From the NCBI RefSeq assembly GCF_021290385.1, contig NZ_CP089928.1:682001-746000 (forward strand): a stretch of DNA of 64,000 nt. Direction: 5' to 3'. The translations under genes were made by a program, and so were the position numbers. This DNA is from Microbulbifer sp. YPW16. GTDB lineage: Bacteria > Pseudomonadota > Gammaproteobacteria > Pseudomonadales > Cellvibrionaceae. Below the pieces are notes generated by a model. The model did no database searches, had not been told where the DNA came from, and saw nothing but the letters and a program-made list of their open reading frames with translations. The stretch's first letter is position 1. Every line of letters begins with the position of its first letter. Shown here piece by piece: positions 16,855 to 24,994 of this stretch.

Positions 16855-18621
16855 ATGCACAAACCAACCCCCTGGCACCGCCTGGGCCTCGCCGTGGCTG
16901 TGACCACCGCCCTGGCCGCGTGCGGCAAGGATACCCCGGCCAGCGAACAGGCGGCCGCACCCGATGCCGCCACCCCGAAAAAGGTCGAGCAGGCCAGTGC
17001 GTCCACACCCTCGCTCAGCGAAGCCGGCCTGGCACAGGTGGACGCGATCGCAGCGGACCTGCACAAGCACGTCTCGGTACTGTCCTCCGACAAGTTCCAG
17101 GGCCGCGCACCTGCCACCGAGGGCGAAGAACTCACAGTGAATTACCTCGCCGAGCAGTTTGCCGCAGCCGGCCTGGAGCCGGGCGCCGTCGATGCGGAAG
17201 GCCAGCCCAGCTGGTTCCAGCAGGTACCGGTGGTGGAAATGCAGATCGACACCACCCCGCTGACCATCGAAGGCAATGATTTCAGCAAGTCACTGCAGCC
17301 CCTGTCCGACATGGTGGCCTTTACCCAGCGCCAGACTGACAGTGCCGCGCTCGAGAATAGTGAGCTGGTGTTTGTGGGCTACGGCATCGTCGCCCCGGAA
17401 AACGACTGGAACGACTACGCCGGGCTCGACATGACCGGCAAAACCGCCGTGATCCTGGTCAATGACCCGGGCTACGCCACCCAGGATGAGGCCCTCTTCA
17501 ACGGCAACGCCATGACCTACTACGGCCGCTGGAGCTACAAGTTTGAAGAGGCGGCCCGCCAGGGCGCCGATGGCGCGATCATCATTCACGAGACTGGCGC
17601 TGCCGGATACCCCTGGGAAGTAGTCAGTGGCAGCTGGTCGGGCGCCCAGATCAGCCTGGCTGCAGAAGACAAAAACCGCGATCGCGTGGCGGTGGAAGCC
17701 TGGATGACCGGCGACGCGGCGCAGGACGTTTTCCAGGCCGCCGGCCTCGACCTGGCCGAGGAAATGGCAGTGGCCAAGACCCGGGGCTTCAAGCCCAAGG
17801 CCCTGAACCTGAACGCCAGCGTCAAACTGGAAAACGAGCTGCGCACCTCTGACTCCCGCAACGTCGTGGCCAAGCTGCCGGGCAGCAAGTACCCGGATGA
17901 GGCGGTAATCTATACCGCACACTGGGATCACCTGGGCGTGAACAAGAACGCTGCCGGTGAAGACCATATCTTCAACGGTGCGGTCGACAACGCCACCGGC
18001 ACCGCCGGCCTGCTGGCAATGGCGCGCCAGCTCTCCGAGCAACAGGCAAAGCCGGAGCGCTCCATGCTCTTCGTAGCAGTAACCGCAGAGGAGTCCGGCC
18101 TGCTGGGTTCCAAGTACTACGCAGCCAACCCGGTGGTACCGCTTGAGCAGACCGTAGCCGGTATCAACTTCGATGCCATGGGCGTACTGGGGCCGATGCG
18201 TGATGTGATTGTCGTGGGTTACGGCAACAGCGAGCTGGAACAGCAGCTGGAGAAAGCGGCGGAACAACAGGGCCGCTACCTGGCACCGGAAGACCACCCG
18301 GAGCGCGGCTACTTCTATCGCTCGGATCACTTCAGCCTGGCCAAGAAAGGCGTACCGATGCTGTACTTTGACTCCGGTACCGACAGCTTCGAGCACGGTC
18401 GCGAGTGGGCACAGGAGAAGGGTGAGGAATATACTGCCCACGCCTACCACAAGCCCGGCGACGAGTACGATCCCGAGTGGAACCTCAAAGGTGCTGCCAT
18501 GGACCTGCGACTGGGCCTGGAACTTGGCCTGGAGCTGGCCAATAGCCGCGACTGGCCGAACTGGTATGAGGGCAACGAATTCCGCGCAATTCGCGATGCC
18601 AGCAGCGCCAGCCGCCAGTAA
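16855..18621 (+). CDS. M28 family zinc peptidase lipoprotein with PA domain
   Basis: A 588-residue lipoprotein: lipobox LAAC with C23, then a Ser/Ala-rich linker. A protease-associated (PA) insert spans about 165-300 (VFVGYGIVAPENDWNDY). The co-catalytic zinc aminopeptidase core follows: H356 in AHWDHLG, D378 in GAVDNATG, E412/E413 in TAEESGLLG, D440 in NFDAMG, and a histidine in the HAYHKPGDE region. This is the usual M28 set for a periplasmic or surface aminopeptidase that trims peptides. AGGAAA lies upstream of the ATG. A perfect terminator follows. Confidence 0.92.
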   Translation: MHKPTPWHRLGLAVAVTTALAACGKDTPASEQAAAPDAATPKKVEQASASTPSLSEAGLAQVDAIAADLHKHVSVLSSDKFQGRAPATEGEELTVNYLAEQFAAAGLEPGAVDAEGQPSWFQQVPVVEMQIDTTPLTIEGNDFSKSLQPLSDMVAFTQRQTDSAALENSELVFVGYGIVAPENDWNDYAGLDMTGKTAVILVNDPGYATQDEALFNGNAMTYYGRWSYKFEEAARQGADGAIIIHETGAAGYPWEVVSGSWSGAQISLAAEDKNRDRVAVEAWMTGDAAQDVFQAAGLDLAEEMAVAKTRGFKPKALNLNASVKLENELRTSDSRNVVAKLPGSKYPDEAVIYTAHWDHLGVNKNAAGEDHIFNGAVDNATGTAGLLAMARQLSEQQAKPERSMLFVAVTAEESGLLGSKYYAANPVVPLEQTVAGINFDAMGVLGPMRDVIVVGYGNSELEQQLEKAAEQQGRYLAPEDHPERGYFYRSDHFSLAKKGVPMLYFDSGTDSFEHGREWAQEKGEEYTAHAYHKPGDEYDPEWNLKGAAMDLRLGLELGLELANSRDWPNWYEGNEFRAIRDASSASRQ

Positions 18622-18647
18622 CGCCAGCGCCTGAGCAGAAAAAGAGA

Positions 18648-18671
18648 GCCCGGCATATGCCGGGCTTTTTT
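18648..18671 (+). terminator. Intrinsic terminator of M28 peptidase gene
   Basis: The perfect palindrome GCCCGGCATATGCCGGGC (18648-18665) is followed by six T. An A-rich flank on the other side may let it also serve the convergent psiE gene. Confidence 0.9.
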
Positions 18672-18687
18672 GTTTGTGCCGCCGATC

Positions 18688-19152
18688 TCAGCCTTTCCTT
18701 GCCACCAGCCAGTAGGTCACACCGAGGGCCGCCACCGCCGCGGAAATCGCCAGAATCTGTTCCGGGCCGACATCGGCGAGATCCAGCACGATTACCTTCC
18801 GGGCAATTGCCATCAATGCTGTCGCAACTACCAGCTGGATGGGAAGCACATTGGAGCCCAGGTACAGGCGGATATTGATAAAGATCTCGATCGCGATCAG
18901 GACCAACATCACTGTACCGAATACATCGAACAGGTCCCTGTAGTTCAGCAGCCACACCGGCTCCGTGCTCAGGCGTTGGTAGAGGACGTAAATCACATCC
19001 GCCACTGACCACAGGATTACCAGTGACATCAGCACTGCCAGCAATCGCACGGAACTGCGGATAACCACATGCAGAGCACGGATCAGCGGGTCGTCGTGTT
19101 CCGCTGGCAGCTCCTGGTGGACCAGTCGATTGCGATCCTCGCCCTCTTCCAT
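18688..19152 (-). CDS. psiE: PsiE family phosphate-starvation-inducible membrane protein
   Basis: A 154-residue protein with four hydrophobic segments (LLAVLMSLVILWSVADVIYVLY; YRDLFDVFGTVMLVLIAIEIFI; VLPIQLVVATALMAIARKVIVLDL; ILAISAAVAALGVTYWLVAR). The RDLFDVFG...IEIF and ARKVIVLD motifs are those of the PsiE/P_starv_induc family in the inner membrane. E. coli psiE is induced by phosphate starvation; no Pho box was sought in detail here. ATG 19152 is taken as start; a TTG two codons upstream is also possible. It converges on the M28 gene. Confidence 0.85.
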   Translation of the reverse strand: MEEGEDRNRLVHQELPAEHDDPLIRALHVVIRSSVRLLAVLMSLVILWSVADVIYVLYQRLSTEPVWLLNYRDLFDVFGTVMLVLIAIEIFINIRLYLGSNVLPIQLVVATALMAIARKVIVLDLADVGPEQILAISAAVAALGVTYWLVARKG

Positions 19153-19269
19153 CCCCAAAACCCCAATAGCCCTGTCGAACCACAGTTATAGTTCATCAGG
19201 GAAAACAGCAACCGGGAGCATGGGGATATCGACTAATCCGCCCGGCAGGCCATCGCTGCCCGCACCCGA

Positions 19270-19302
19270 AATAAAAAGGCCCCGCTGTCTCCAGCGGGGC
19301 CT
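19270..19302 (-). terminator. Intrinsic terminator of fadD
   Basis: Stem GGCCCCGCTG (19278-19287) pairs with CAGCGGGGCC (19292-19301). On the minus strand it is followed by TTTTTATTT, 39 bp past the fadD stop. Confidence 0.9.
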
Positions 19303-19340
19303 CAATGCTTTTACTTTGTTAGCAGCAGCGGCTGCTGGAA

Positions 19341-20978
19341 TCAGGCGCTTTCCAGGGCCTCGATCTTTTTCATCTCCTCGTCGCGCAGCTCGCGGCGCAG
19401 GATCTTGCCCACATTGGTTTTGGGCAATTCCTCACGGAACTCCACCTGCTTCGGCACCTTGTAGGCGGTCATGTTCTCGCGGCAGTAGGCAACGACCTCC
19501 TCCTCGGTCAGGGAGTCGTCCGCCTTCACCAGGAACAGCTTGACCACTTCGCCGCTCTTTTCATCGGGAATGCCAATAGCGGCTGCCTCGGCCACCTTGT
19601 CATGGCCACTGATCACATCCTCGATCTCGTTCGGGTACACATTGAAACCGGAGACAATGATCATGTCTTTCTTGCGATCGACGATCTTGATATAGCCATC
19701 GTCCTGGATCTCGGCCATATCGCCGGTCCGGAACCAGCCCTCACTGTCGATGGACTCGGCGGTGGCTTCCTCGCGCTGCCAGTAGCCCTTCATCACCTGC
19801 GGGCCGCGCACACAGAGTTCACCGGGGGAGTTGTTAGGCAGGTCATTGCCGTTCTCGTCGATGACCTTCACTTCGGTGCCCGGCACCGGCATCCCCACGG
19901 TGCCCAGCTGCACAGCCTCGGCCGGGTTGAAGGATACCACCGGCGAGGTTTCGGTCAGGCCGTAACCTTCAGTGACGGTGCAGCCAGTCATCTGCTCCCA
20001 GCGCTTGGCGGTGTCGCGCGTCAACGCCATACCACCGGAGGCCGTTGTGTGCAGCTTACTGAAATCCAGCTCGGCAAAATCCGAATTGCGCATCAGCCCG
20101 TTGAACAGGGTGTTGAGCCCGCAGAAGCCGGTAAACCGCACACCCTTGAGGGTTTTCACAAAGGTCGGAATATCGCGCGGGTTGGGAATCAGCAGCGAGT
20201 GGTTGCCAGTGGCGAACAGGCACATGCAGTGAATGGTAAAGGCGTAAATATGGTAGAGAGGCAGCGGCGCAACGTAGAGTTCCTCACCCTCCTTGATGGA
20301 TTTCCCCAGCGCCTCGCGGACCTGCTCCATGTTCGCGACCAGGTTGCGGTTGGTGAGCATCGCACCCTTGGCAACGCCGGTGGTGCCGCCGGTGTACTGC
20401 AGGACGGCGACGTCTTCCGGCTTGCACTGGACGTCCTTGTGCGGGTTCTGCTCGCCAAGGCCCATGGCTTCACGGAAATTCACCTGGTTGGCAAAGGAGA
20501 ACTCGGGCACCATCTTCTTGATGTACTTTGCCACACTGTTGATCAGCACCCGCTTGACCGGGTTGTGCAGGTCAGCGATCTCGGAAACGATCACCTTCTC
20601 GACACCGGTTTCCCCAATCACCTGGGAGGCGGTATCGGCAATATTGGCCAGCACCACCAGCGCCTTGGCACCGGAGTCATTCAGCTGGTGCTTCAGTTCC
20701 CGGCGGGTGTAAAGCGGGTTGGTGTTTACCACCACCATCCCGGCACGCAGGGCGCCAAAAACGACGACGGGGTACTGCAGGACATTGGGCAGCTGTACCG
20801 CAATGCGGTCGCCGGGCTCGAGATTGGTATGATTCTGCAGGTATGAGGCGAACCTGGCGCTGAGTTTATCGATATCGCCAATGGTCAGCGTCTGGCCCAG
20901 GCAGGTAAATGCCGGCCTGTCGCTGTATTTGGCGCAGGCGTTAGAAAATACGTCGAGTATGCTGCGGTCGATGTCCAA
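19341..20978 (-). CDS. fadD: Long-chain fatty acid-CoA ligase
   Basis: A 545-residue acyl-adenylate synthetase. Motifs: the AMP-binding P-loop YTGGTTGVAKGAM (195-207), the linker and hinge region (YGLTETSPV, GEWLRGP-like GELCVRGPQVMKGYW), GWFRTGDMAEIQDDGYIKIVDRKKDMI and the C-terminal K in LPKTNVGKILRREL. It activates long-chain fatty acids to acyl-CoA at the inner membrane for beta-oxidation. The start is TTG, read as the codon before DIDRSILD, with GGAG seven bases upstream. It follows the SCP2-domain gene by 104 bp, and an acyl-CoA dehydrogenase lies further upstream on the same strand. Confidence 0.92.
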   Translation of the reverse strand: MDIDRSILDVFSNACAKYSDRPAFTCLGQTLTIGDIDKLSARFASYLQNHTNLEPGDRIAVQLPNVLQYPVVVFGALRAGMVVVNTNPLYTRRELKHQLNDSGAKALVVLANIADTASQVIGETGVEKVIVSEIADLHNPVKRVLINSVAKYIKKMVPEFSFANQVNFREAMGLGEQNPHKDVQCKPEDVAVLQYTGGTTGVAKGAMLTNRNLVANMEQVREALGKSIKEGEELYVAPLPLYHIYAFTIHCMCLFATGNHSLLIPNPRDIPTFVKTLKGVRFTGFCGLNTLFNGLMRNSDFAELDFSKLHTTASGGMALTRDTAKRWEQMTGCTVTEGYGLTETSPVVSFNPAEAVQLGTVGMPVPGTEVKVIDENGNDLPNNSPGELCVRGPQVMKGYWQREEATAESIDSEGWFRTGDMAEIQDDGYIKIVDRKKDMIIVSGFNVYPNEIEDVISGHDKVAEAAAIGIPDEKSGEVVKLFLVKADDSLTEEEVVAYCRENMTAYKVPKQVEFREELPKTNVGKILRRELRDEEMKKIEALESA

Positions 20979-21082
20979 CTGTCTTCTCCCAGTCCTGTTG
21001 TTGTCGCTTGTCCGCGTGTTTCGTTTCTTATAGACGAAATTCCCTCTCTGAGAGCGCGAACGTGTCGTTATTCTTCGTAAGC

Positions 21083-21400
21083 TTATGTTGCGGGAAACAG
21101 GTCCGCCAGTGCGGCGGCCAGTTCCCGGTCACCGGAGTATGTGATATCTCCCAGAAGAAATGCATGGCGGGCACTGAGGCGCCCTTCCATGACGGCGTCC
21201 AGGGTCGATTGCGACATTTCCAGAATCAGGGCCGCACCCTCAACCTCCCCATGGCGGGCAACCGCCGCGGGTTCACCGGGTTCCTGCGACAGAACAACGC
21301 AGAAATCGCTGGCATCCGGTAGCCGGAACTGTACCCGAGTGCATGGGTGCAAACAAGAGAGGCGGCGCAGCCGCGCCACCACCTGATCTGGCAACTGCAT
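21083..21400 (-). CDS. SCP2 sterol-carrier-like lipid-binding protein
   Basis: A 105-residue protein. The pattern RVQFRLPDAS...ALILEMSQSTLDAVMEGRLSARHAFLLGDITYSGDRELAAALADLF fits the SCP2 domain, with the diagnostic GRLSARHAFLLGDITYSGD turn-helix. SCP2 domains bind fatty acyl chains or sterols in a hydrophobic tunnel. The gene lies directly upstream of fadD on the same strand and downstream of a terminator, so it may begin the fadD transcription unit. Whether it hands acyl chains to FadD is inference. Confidence 0.8.
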   Translation of the reverse strand: MQLPDQVVARLRRLSCLHPCTRVQFRLPDASDFCVVLSQEPGEPAAVARHGEVEGAALILEMSQSTLDAVMEGRLSARHAFLLGDITYSGDRELAAALADLFPAT

Positions 21401-21414
21401 AAAATACCCTGAAT

Positions 21415-21446
21415 AAAAAAACCGCCGGCAGGGCCGACGGTTTTTT
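21415..21446 (-). terminator. Intrinsic terminator, bidirectional form
   Basis: Stem ACCGCCGGC (21421-21429) pairs with GCCGACGGT (21433-21441), with one mismatch. A-rich and T-rich flanks give T-runs on both strands. It follows the acyl-CoA dehydrogenase stop at 21460. Confidence 0.85.
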
Positions 21447-21459
21447 GTTACTGCGTGGT

Positions 21460-23253
21460 TCAGAACGCGAAGTGTTCGGCGTCCAGATCCATCAGGTTGG
21501 CGGCACCGCTCTTCATTGCCGCCGCGTGGGCCGCGGTGCGCGGCAGGATGCGGTCGAAGTAGAAGCGCGCGGTCGCCAGCTTGGCGCGGTAGAACTCGGC
21601 CTCGCCCTCGCCGGCCGCCAGCTTGTCACTGGCCACCTTGGCGGCACGGGCCCACAGGAAACCGAGCACCACGTAGCCGGAATACATCAGGTAGTCCACG
21701 GATGCGGCACCCACCTCGTCCGGGTTCTCCATGGCCTGCGCCCCCACATGCATGGTGACATCGCCCCACTCTTTGTTCAGCTCCTGCAGGCGGGTGACAA
21801 ACGGGGCCAGGGCCTCGGTGTCGATTTCCGCCTGGCAGAACTTGTGCACCTGCTTGGTGAACTTGCGCAGCAGCTCACCCTGGCTCATCAGGACCTTGCG
21901 GCCCAGCAGGTCCAGGGCCTGGATGCCGGTGGTGCCTTCGTAAATGGTGGCGATACGCGCGTCGCGTACGTTCTGCTCCATGCCCCACTCGGCGATGTAA
22001 CCGTGGCCGCCGAAACACTGCAGGCCCAGGTTTGCGGCCTCAAAGCCGGTCTCGGTCAGGAACGCCTTGGCAATCGGCGTCAGGAAGGCCAGCAGCTCAT
22101 CGGCTTCCTTCTTCTCCTCATCGCTACCCTTGTGGGTGCGGTCGACCTGCTGCGCGCACAGGGAAATCAGCATGCGGCCACCCTCGGCAAAGGCCTTCTG
22201 GGTCAGCAACATACGACGCACATCCGGGTGCACGATGATCGGGTCGGCAGCGCCGTCCGGGTTTTTCGGGCCGCTCAGGGAACGCATCTGCAGACGATCC
22301 TTGGCATAGGCCAGGGACTTCTGGAAGCCGGCTTCAGCATGTGCCAGGCCCTGCAGGGCGGTACCCAGGCGCGCAGTGTTCATAAAGGTGAACATGCAGT
22401 TCAGGCCCTTGTTGGGCGGACCAATCAGGAAGCCCCTGGCACCATCAAAGTTCAGGACCGCAGTGGCGTTACCATGGATACCCATCTTGTGTTCCAGGGA
22501 GCCACAGGCGACGCCATTGCGCTCACCGGCGGAGCCGTCCGCGGCAGGCAGGAACTTGGGAACGATAAACAGGGAAATACCCTTGGTGCCGGCCGGGGCA
22601 TCCGGCAGGCGCGCCAGTACGATGTGCACGATATTCTCGGCCATATCGTGTTCGCCGGCGGAGATGAAGATCTTGGTACCGGTGATGGAGTAGGACCCGT
22701 CGTCATTGGGTTCCGCCTTGGAGCGCAGGATACCCAGGTCGGTACCACAATGGGGCTCGGTCAGGCACATGGTGCCGGTCCAGGTACCCTCTACCAGCTT
22801 GGTCAGGTAAGTGGCTTTCTGCTCCTCGGTACCATGGGCCTCGAGGGTATTCATGGCGCCGTGGGACAGGCCCGGGTACATACCCCAGGACCAGTTGGTG
22901 GTGCCCACCATTTCGCTCATCAGTGTGCCGAGTGAGGGCGGCAGGCCCTGGCCACCGTGCTCAACACCGTGCGCCAGTGACGGCCAGCCGGCCTCCACAA
23001 ACTGCTGGTAGGCTTCCTTGAAGCCCTCGGGCGTAGTGACCTCGCCATCTTTCCAGGTGCAGCCCTGCTGGTCACCCACTGCATTCAGCGGGGCCAGTAC
23101 GTTTTCACAGAACTTGGCACCCTCTTCCAGAATGGCGTCCACCAGATCCGGTGTGGCTTCCTCATAACCCAGGGAAGCATAGTGCTGGTCCCAATCGAGC
23201 AATTCGCGCGTGGCGAAGCGCATATCGCGCAATGGAATCTTGACGTCGGTCAT
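21460..23253 (-). CDS. Acyl-CoA dehydrogenase (long form with C-terminal extension)
   Basis: A 597-residue FAD-dependent dehydrogenase. FAD/substrate motifs are GTMCLTEPHCGTD (160-172) and ITGTKIFISAGEHD (190-203); the catalytic base is E439 in IATIYEGTTGIQALDL. A C-terminal extension after about 470 (LRKFTKQVHKFCQAEI...) is characteristic of the 590-600-residue subfamily that includes AcdA and DmdC (3-methylmercaptopropionyl-CoA dehydrogenase) relatives. It introduces an alpha-beta double bond into acyl-CoA; chain length or methylthio preference cannot be read. It lies upstream of SCP2/fadD, separated by a terminator, and 182 bp downstream of an AraC gene. Confidence 0.9.
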   Translation of the reverse strand: MTDVKIPLRDMRFATRELLDWDQHYASLGYEEATPDLVDAILEEGAKFCENVLAPLNAVGDQQGCTWKDGEVTTPEGFKEAYQQFVEAGWPSLAHGVEHGGQGLPPSLGTLMSEMVGTTNWSWGMYPGLSHGAMNTLEAHGTEEQKATYLTKLVEGTWTGTMCLTEPHCGTDLGILRSKAEPNDDGSYSITGTKIFISAGEHDMAENIVHIVLARLPDAPAGTKGISLFIVPKFLPAADGSAGERNGVACGSLEHKMGIHGNATAVLNFDGARGFLIGPPNKGLNCMFTFMNTARLGTALQGLAHAEAGFQKSLAYAKDRLQMRSLSGPKNPDGAADPIIVHPDVRRMLLTQKAFAEGGRMLISLCAQQVDRTHKGSDEEKKEADELLAFLTPIAKAFLTETGFEAANLGLQCFGGHGYIAEWGMEQNVRDARIATIYEGTTGIQALDLLGRKVLMSQGELLRKFTKQVHKFCQAEIDTEALAPFVTRLQELNKEWGDVTMHVGAQAMENPDEVGAASVDYLMYSGYVVLGFLWARAAKVASDKLAAGEGEAEFYRAKLATARFYFDRILPRTAAHAAAMKSGAANLMDLDAEHFAF

Positions 23254-23435
23254 CCTGCTACCCTCAAATTCTCGCTGTTTTATCTCGAGCCGGTGATGAA
23301 ACCGGCTGGTCAGGTTTGTGACTAGATCTCACGATTGGTTCATCATAGTAGCAGGTGCGCGCCGGTCTCTATGGCGAAAACCGTCCAAAGCGCTGACAAA
23401 AACCGCACACGGCAGGCCCCTGAAACAGCGGACCA

Positions 23436-24506
23436 TCAGTCATCAGCTGTCGTGACCGAACGGCCGCTCTTGCGGTATTCGCCGGGGGTGATACCCGTCC
23501 ATTTCTTGAAGGCGCGGAAGAAAGCACTGGACTCGTCAAAGCCCAGCATCTCGGCGATCTGCCCGTTGGAGAGGTCCGGGCAGCTGAGGTAGTGAAAGGC
23601 GGCCTCCATGCGGCATTCGTCTTTCAGTTTCTGGTAGGAAGTGCCCTCCTGCTGCAACCGGCGGCGCAGCGTGGTGACCGACATGTTCAGGCGTTCCGCC
23701 ACCAGCTCGGCCGCCGGCATGGATTCGCTGACATCCCGGTTGAGGATGGTCTTTACCTTGGTCTTGATGCTGTTGGCGCTGCCATCGCTGATGACCAGGT
23801 GATAGGGGGCAGTGCGAATGAAATCCTCGACCGTCTGCGGATTCTGCACGATGGGGTAGTCGAGATAACGACTGTCATACTCAAGCGCATTGGAGGACTG
23901 TTCAAACAACAGCTCGCCGGCCTCACTCTGTGCCAGCGTCCGGAACTCCTCGGGACACGGGAAAGAGAAGTGCAGCCGTGCCAGCGGGATTTCGCGCCCT
24001 ACCAGCCAGCAGTAGAAACGATGCCAGACCGCCAGTGTGGTGCGGATCACCCCGGGGCTGGTCTCTGCGATCAGCCGCTCGAACTCTCCCTCCTCCAGGG
24101 AGCTGATCCCGCGAATCGCAACCCGCTCACGCCCCTCCTGCGGATCCTCGAGGATCGGCTTTACCTTGAACCCGCGACAGATCTCCATAAATTCAGCGCT
24201 GAGCTGGATGGCCTGGCGGACAGTCGCGCAGTTGACCACGGTGAGGCACAGGAGGCGGAAGGAGCCAGAACGCACACGCCCGCCACTGAGCATGCCAAAC
24301 CATTCGTCCTGCACCTGCCACATGACCCGCTGGTAAAGGCGGCCGTATTTCAGGGCCGAGAATGCCGCGACACCCTCCAGTTCCTGCTCCTCTATTCCCA
24401 CTGCACTGAGCAGTTCCTGCCGGTCACAGCCATGGCGGGCCGCCTCCTCCAGCAAGCGCTCGAGGTAGGCGATGGGAATACGGATATCCTCTTCCGTCAC
24501 GCTCAT
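23436..24506 (-). CDS. AraC family transcriptional regulator
   Basis: A 356-residue regulator with the Arabinose_bd-like effector domain (about 20-230: DRQELLSAVGIEEQEL, WFGMLSGGRVRSGSFRLLCLTVVNC, LEYDSRYLDYPIVQN) and a C-terminal AraC HTH (MSVTTLRRRLQQEGTSYQKLKDE; LSNGQIAEMLGFDESSAFFRAFKKWTGITPGEYR). This type is often encoded beside fatty acid or acyl-CoA genes. The acyl-CoA dehydrogenase follows on the same strand, so it is the likely target. It starts immediately after a small membrane protein gene (24507-24716). Confidence 0.87.
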   Translation of the reverse strand: MSVTEEDIRIPIAYLERLLEEAARHGCDRQELLSAVGIEEQELEGVAAFSALKYGRLYQRVMWQVQDEWFGMLSGGRVRSGSFRLLCLTVVNCATVRQAIQLSAEFMEICRGFKVKPILEDPQEGRERVAIRGISSLEEGEFERLIAETSPGVIRTTLAVWHRFYCWLVGREIPLARLHFSFPCPEEFRTLAQSEAGELLFEQSSNALEYDSRYLDYPIVQNPQTVEDFIRTAPYHLVISDGSANSIKTKVKTILNRDVSESMPAAELVAERLNMSVTTLRRRLQQEGTSYQKLKDECRMEAAFHYLSCPDLSNGQIAEMLGFDESSAFFRAFKKWTGITPGEYRKSGRSVTTADD

Positions 24507-24716
24507 CTATTTCTTGCGCCTGCGCAGCCAGCTCAACAATGCTCCACCGGCAAAGCCGGCTACGATCAGGACCACCAGGAATCCGAGCAGTAATACCAGG
24601 TATGCCAGGACATCCCTGACCGGCAGGTCCCAGGCCCAGACTGCGGCGACGATAAAACCGATACAGGCGATAAGGCTGGTGAGGAAGGAACGGCGACGTT
24701 TACTGGCCATGGGCAC
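24507..24716 (-). CDS. Small two-TM membrane protein
   Basis: A 69-residue protein with two hydrophobic segments (FLTSLIACIGFIVAAVWAW and VLAYLVLLLGFLVVLIVAGFAGGALL) and basic ends (ASKRRRS and LRRRKK), suggesting that both ends are cytosolic. The stop is directly followed by the AraC start, so the two genes are co-transcribed. Starting at the third codon's ATG is equally possible. Function unknown. Confidence 0.7.
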   Translation of the reverse strand: MPMASKRRRSFLTSLIACIGFIVAAVWAWDLPVRDVLAYLVLLLGFLVVLIVAGFAGGALLSWLRRRKK

Positions 24717-24851
24717 CCAGAATGATTAACAAGCGTGAACAGTAGGTCATGCCGGAGGCCGGCACTACCATTGAAGAATCGGCAACGATAGCCGGTGCGG
24801 CGCAGAATCGTGAGGCATTGCCCCATCGCTGTCAACGCCGCAGGAGGTTCC

Positions 24852-24974
24852 ATGGGCAAGAGATTACTCTATCGTCGGGAAGATCGCGTCACCGTACGGC
24901 ATATTTTCATATGGCTTGAATGCCTTACACTGGCGGTAGGCACTCTGGTGGTCGCCCTGATCCTGTTTGCCTGA
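24852..24974 (+). CDS. 40-residue single-TM small protein
   Basis: An ATG six bases after a perfect AGGAGG opens a 40-codon frame: basic N-terminus (MGKRLLYRREDRVTVRH) followed by one long hydrophobic helix (IFIWLECLTLAVGTLVVALILFA) ending at the stop. Ribosome site, charge pattern and clean TM helix make it a credible small inner membrane protein. It converges on fumC, whose stop lies 20 bp away, and is divergent from the 69-residue membrane protein gene. No function can be given. Confidence 0.65.
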   Translation: MGKRLLYRREDRVTVRHIFIWLECLTLAVGTLVVALILFA

Positions 24975-24994
24975 AAGGCCTAACCCACGGCGAC

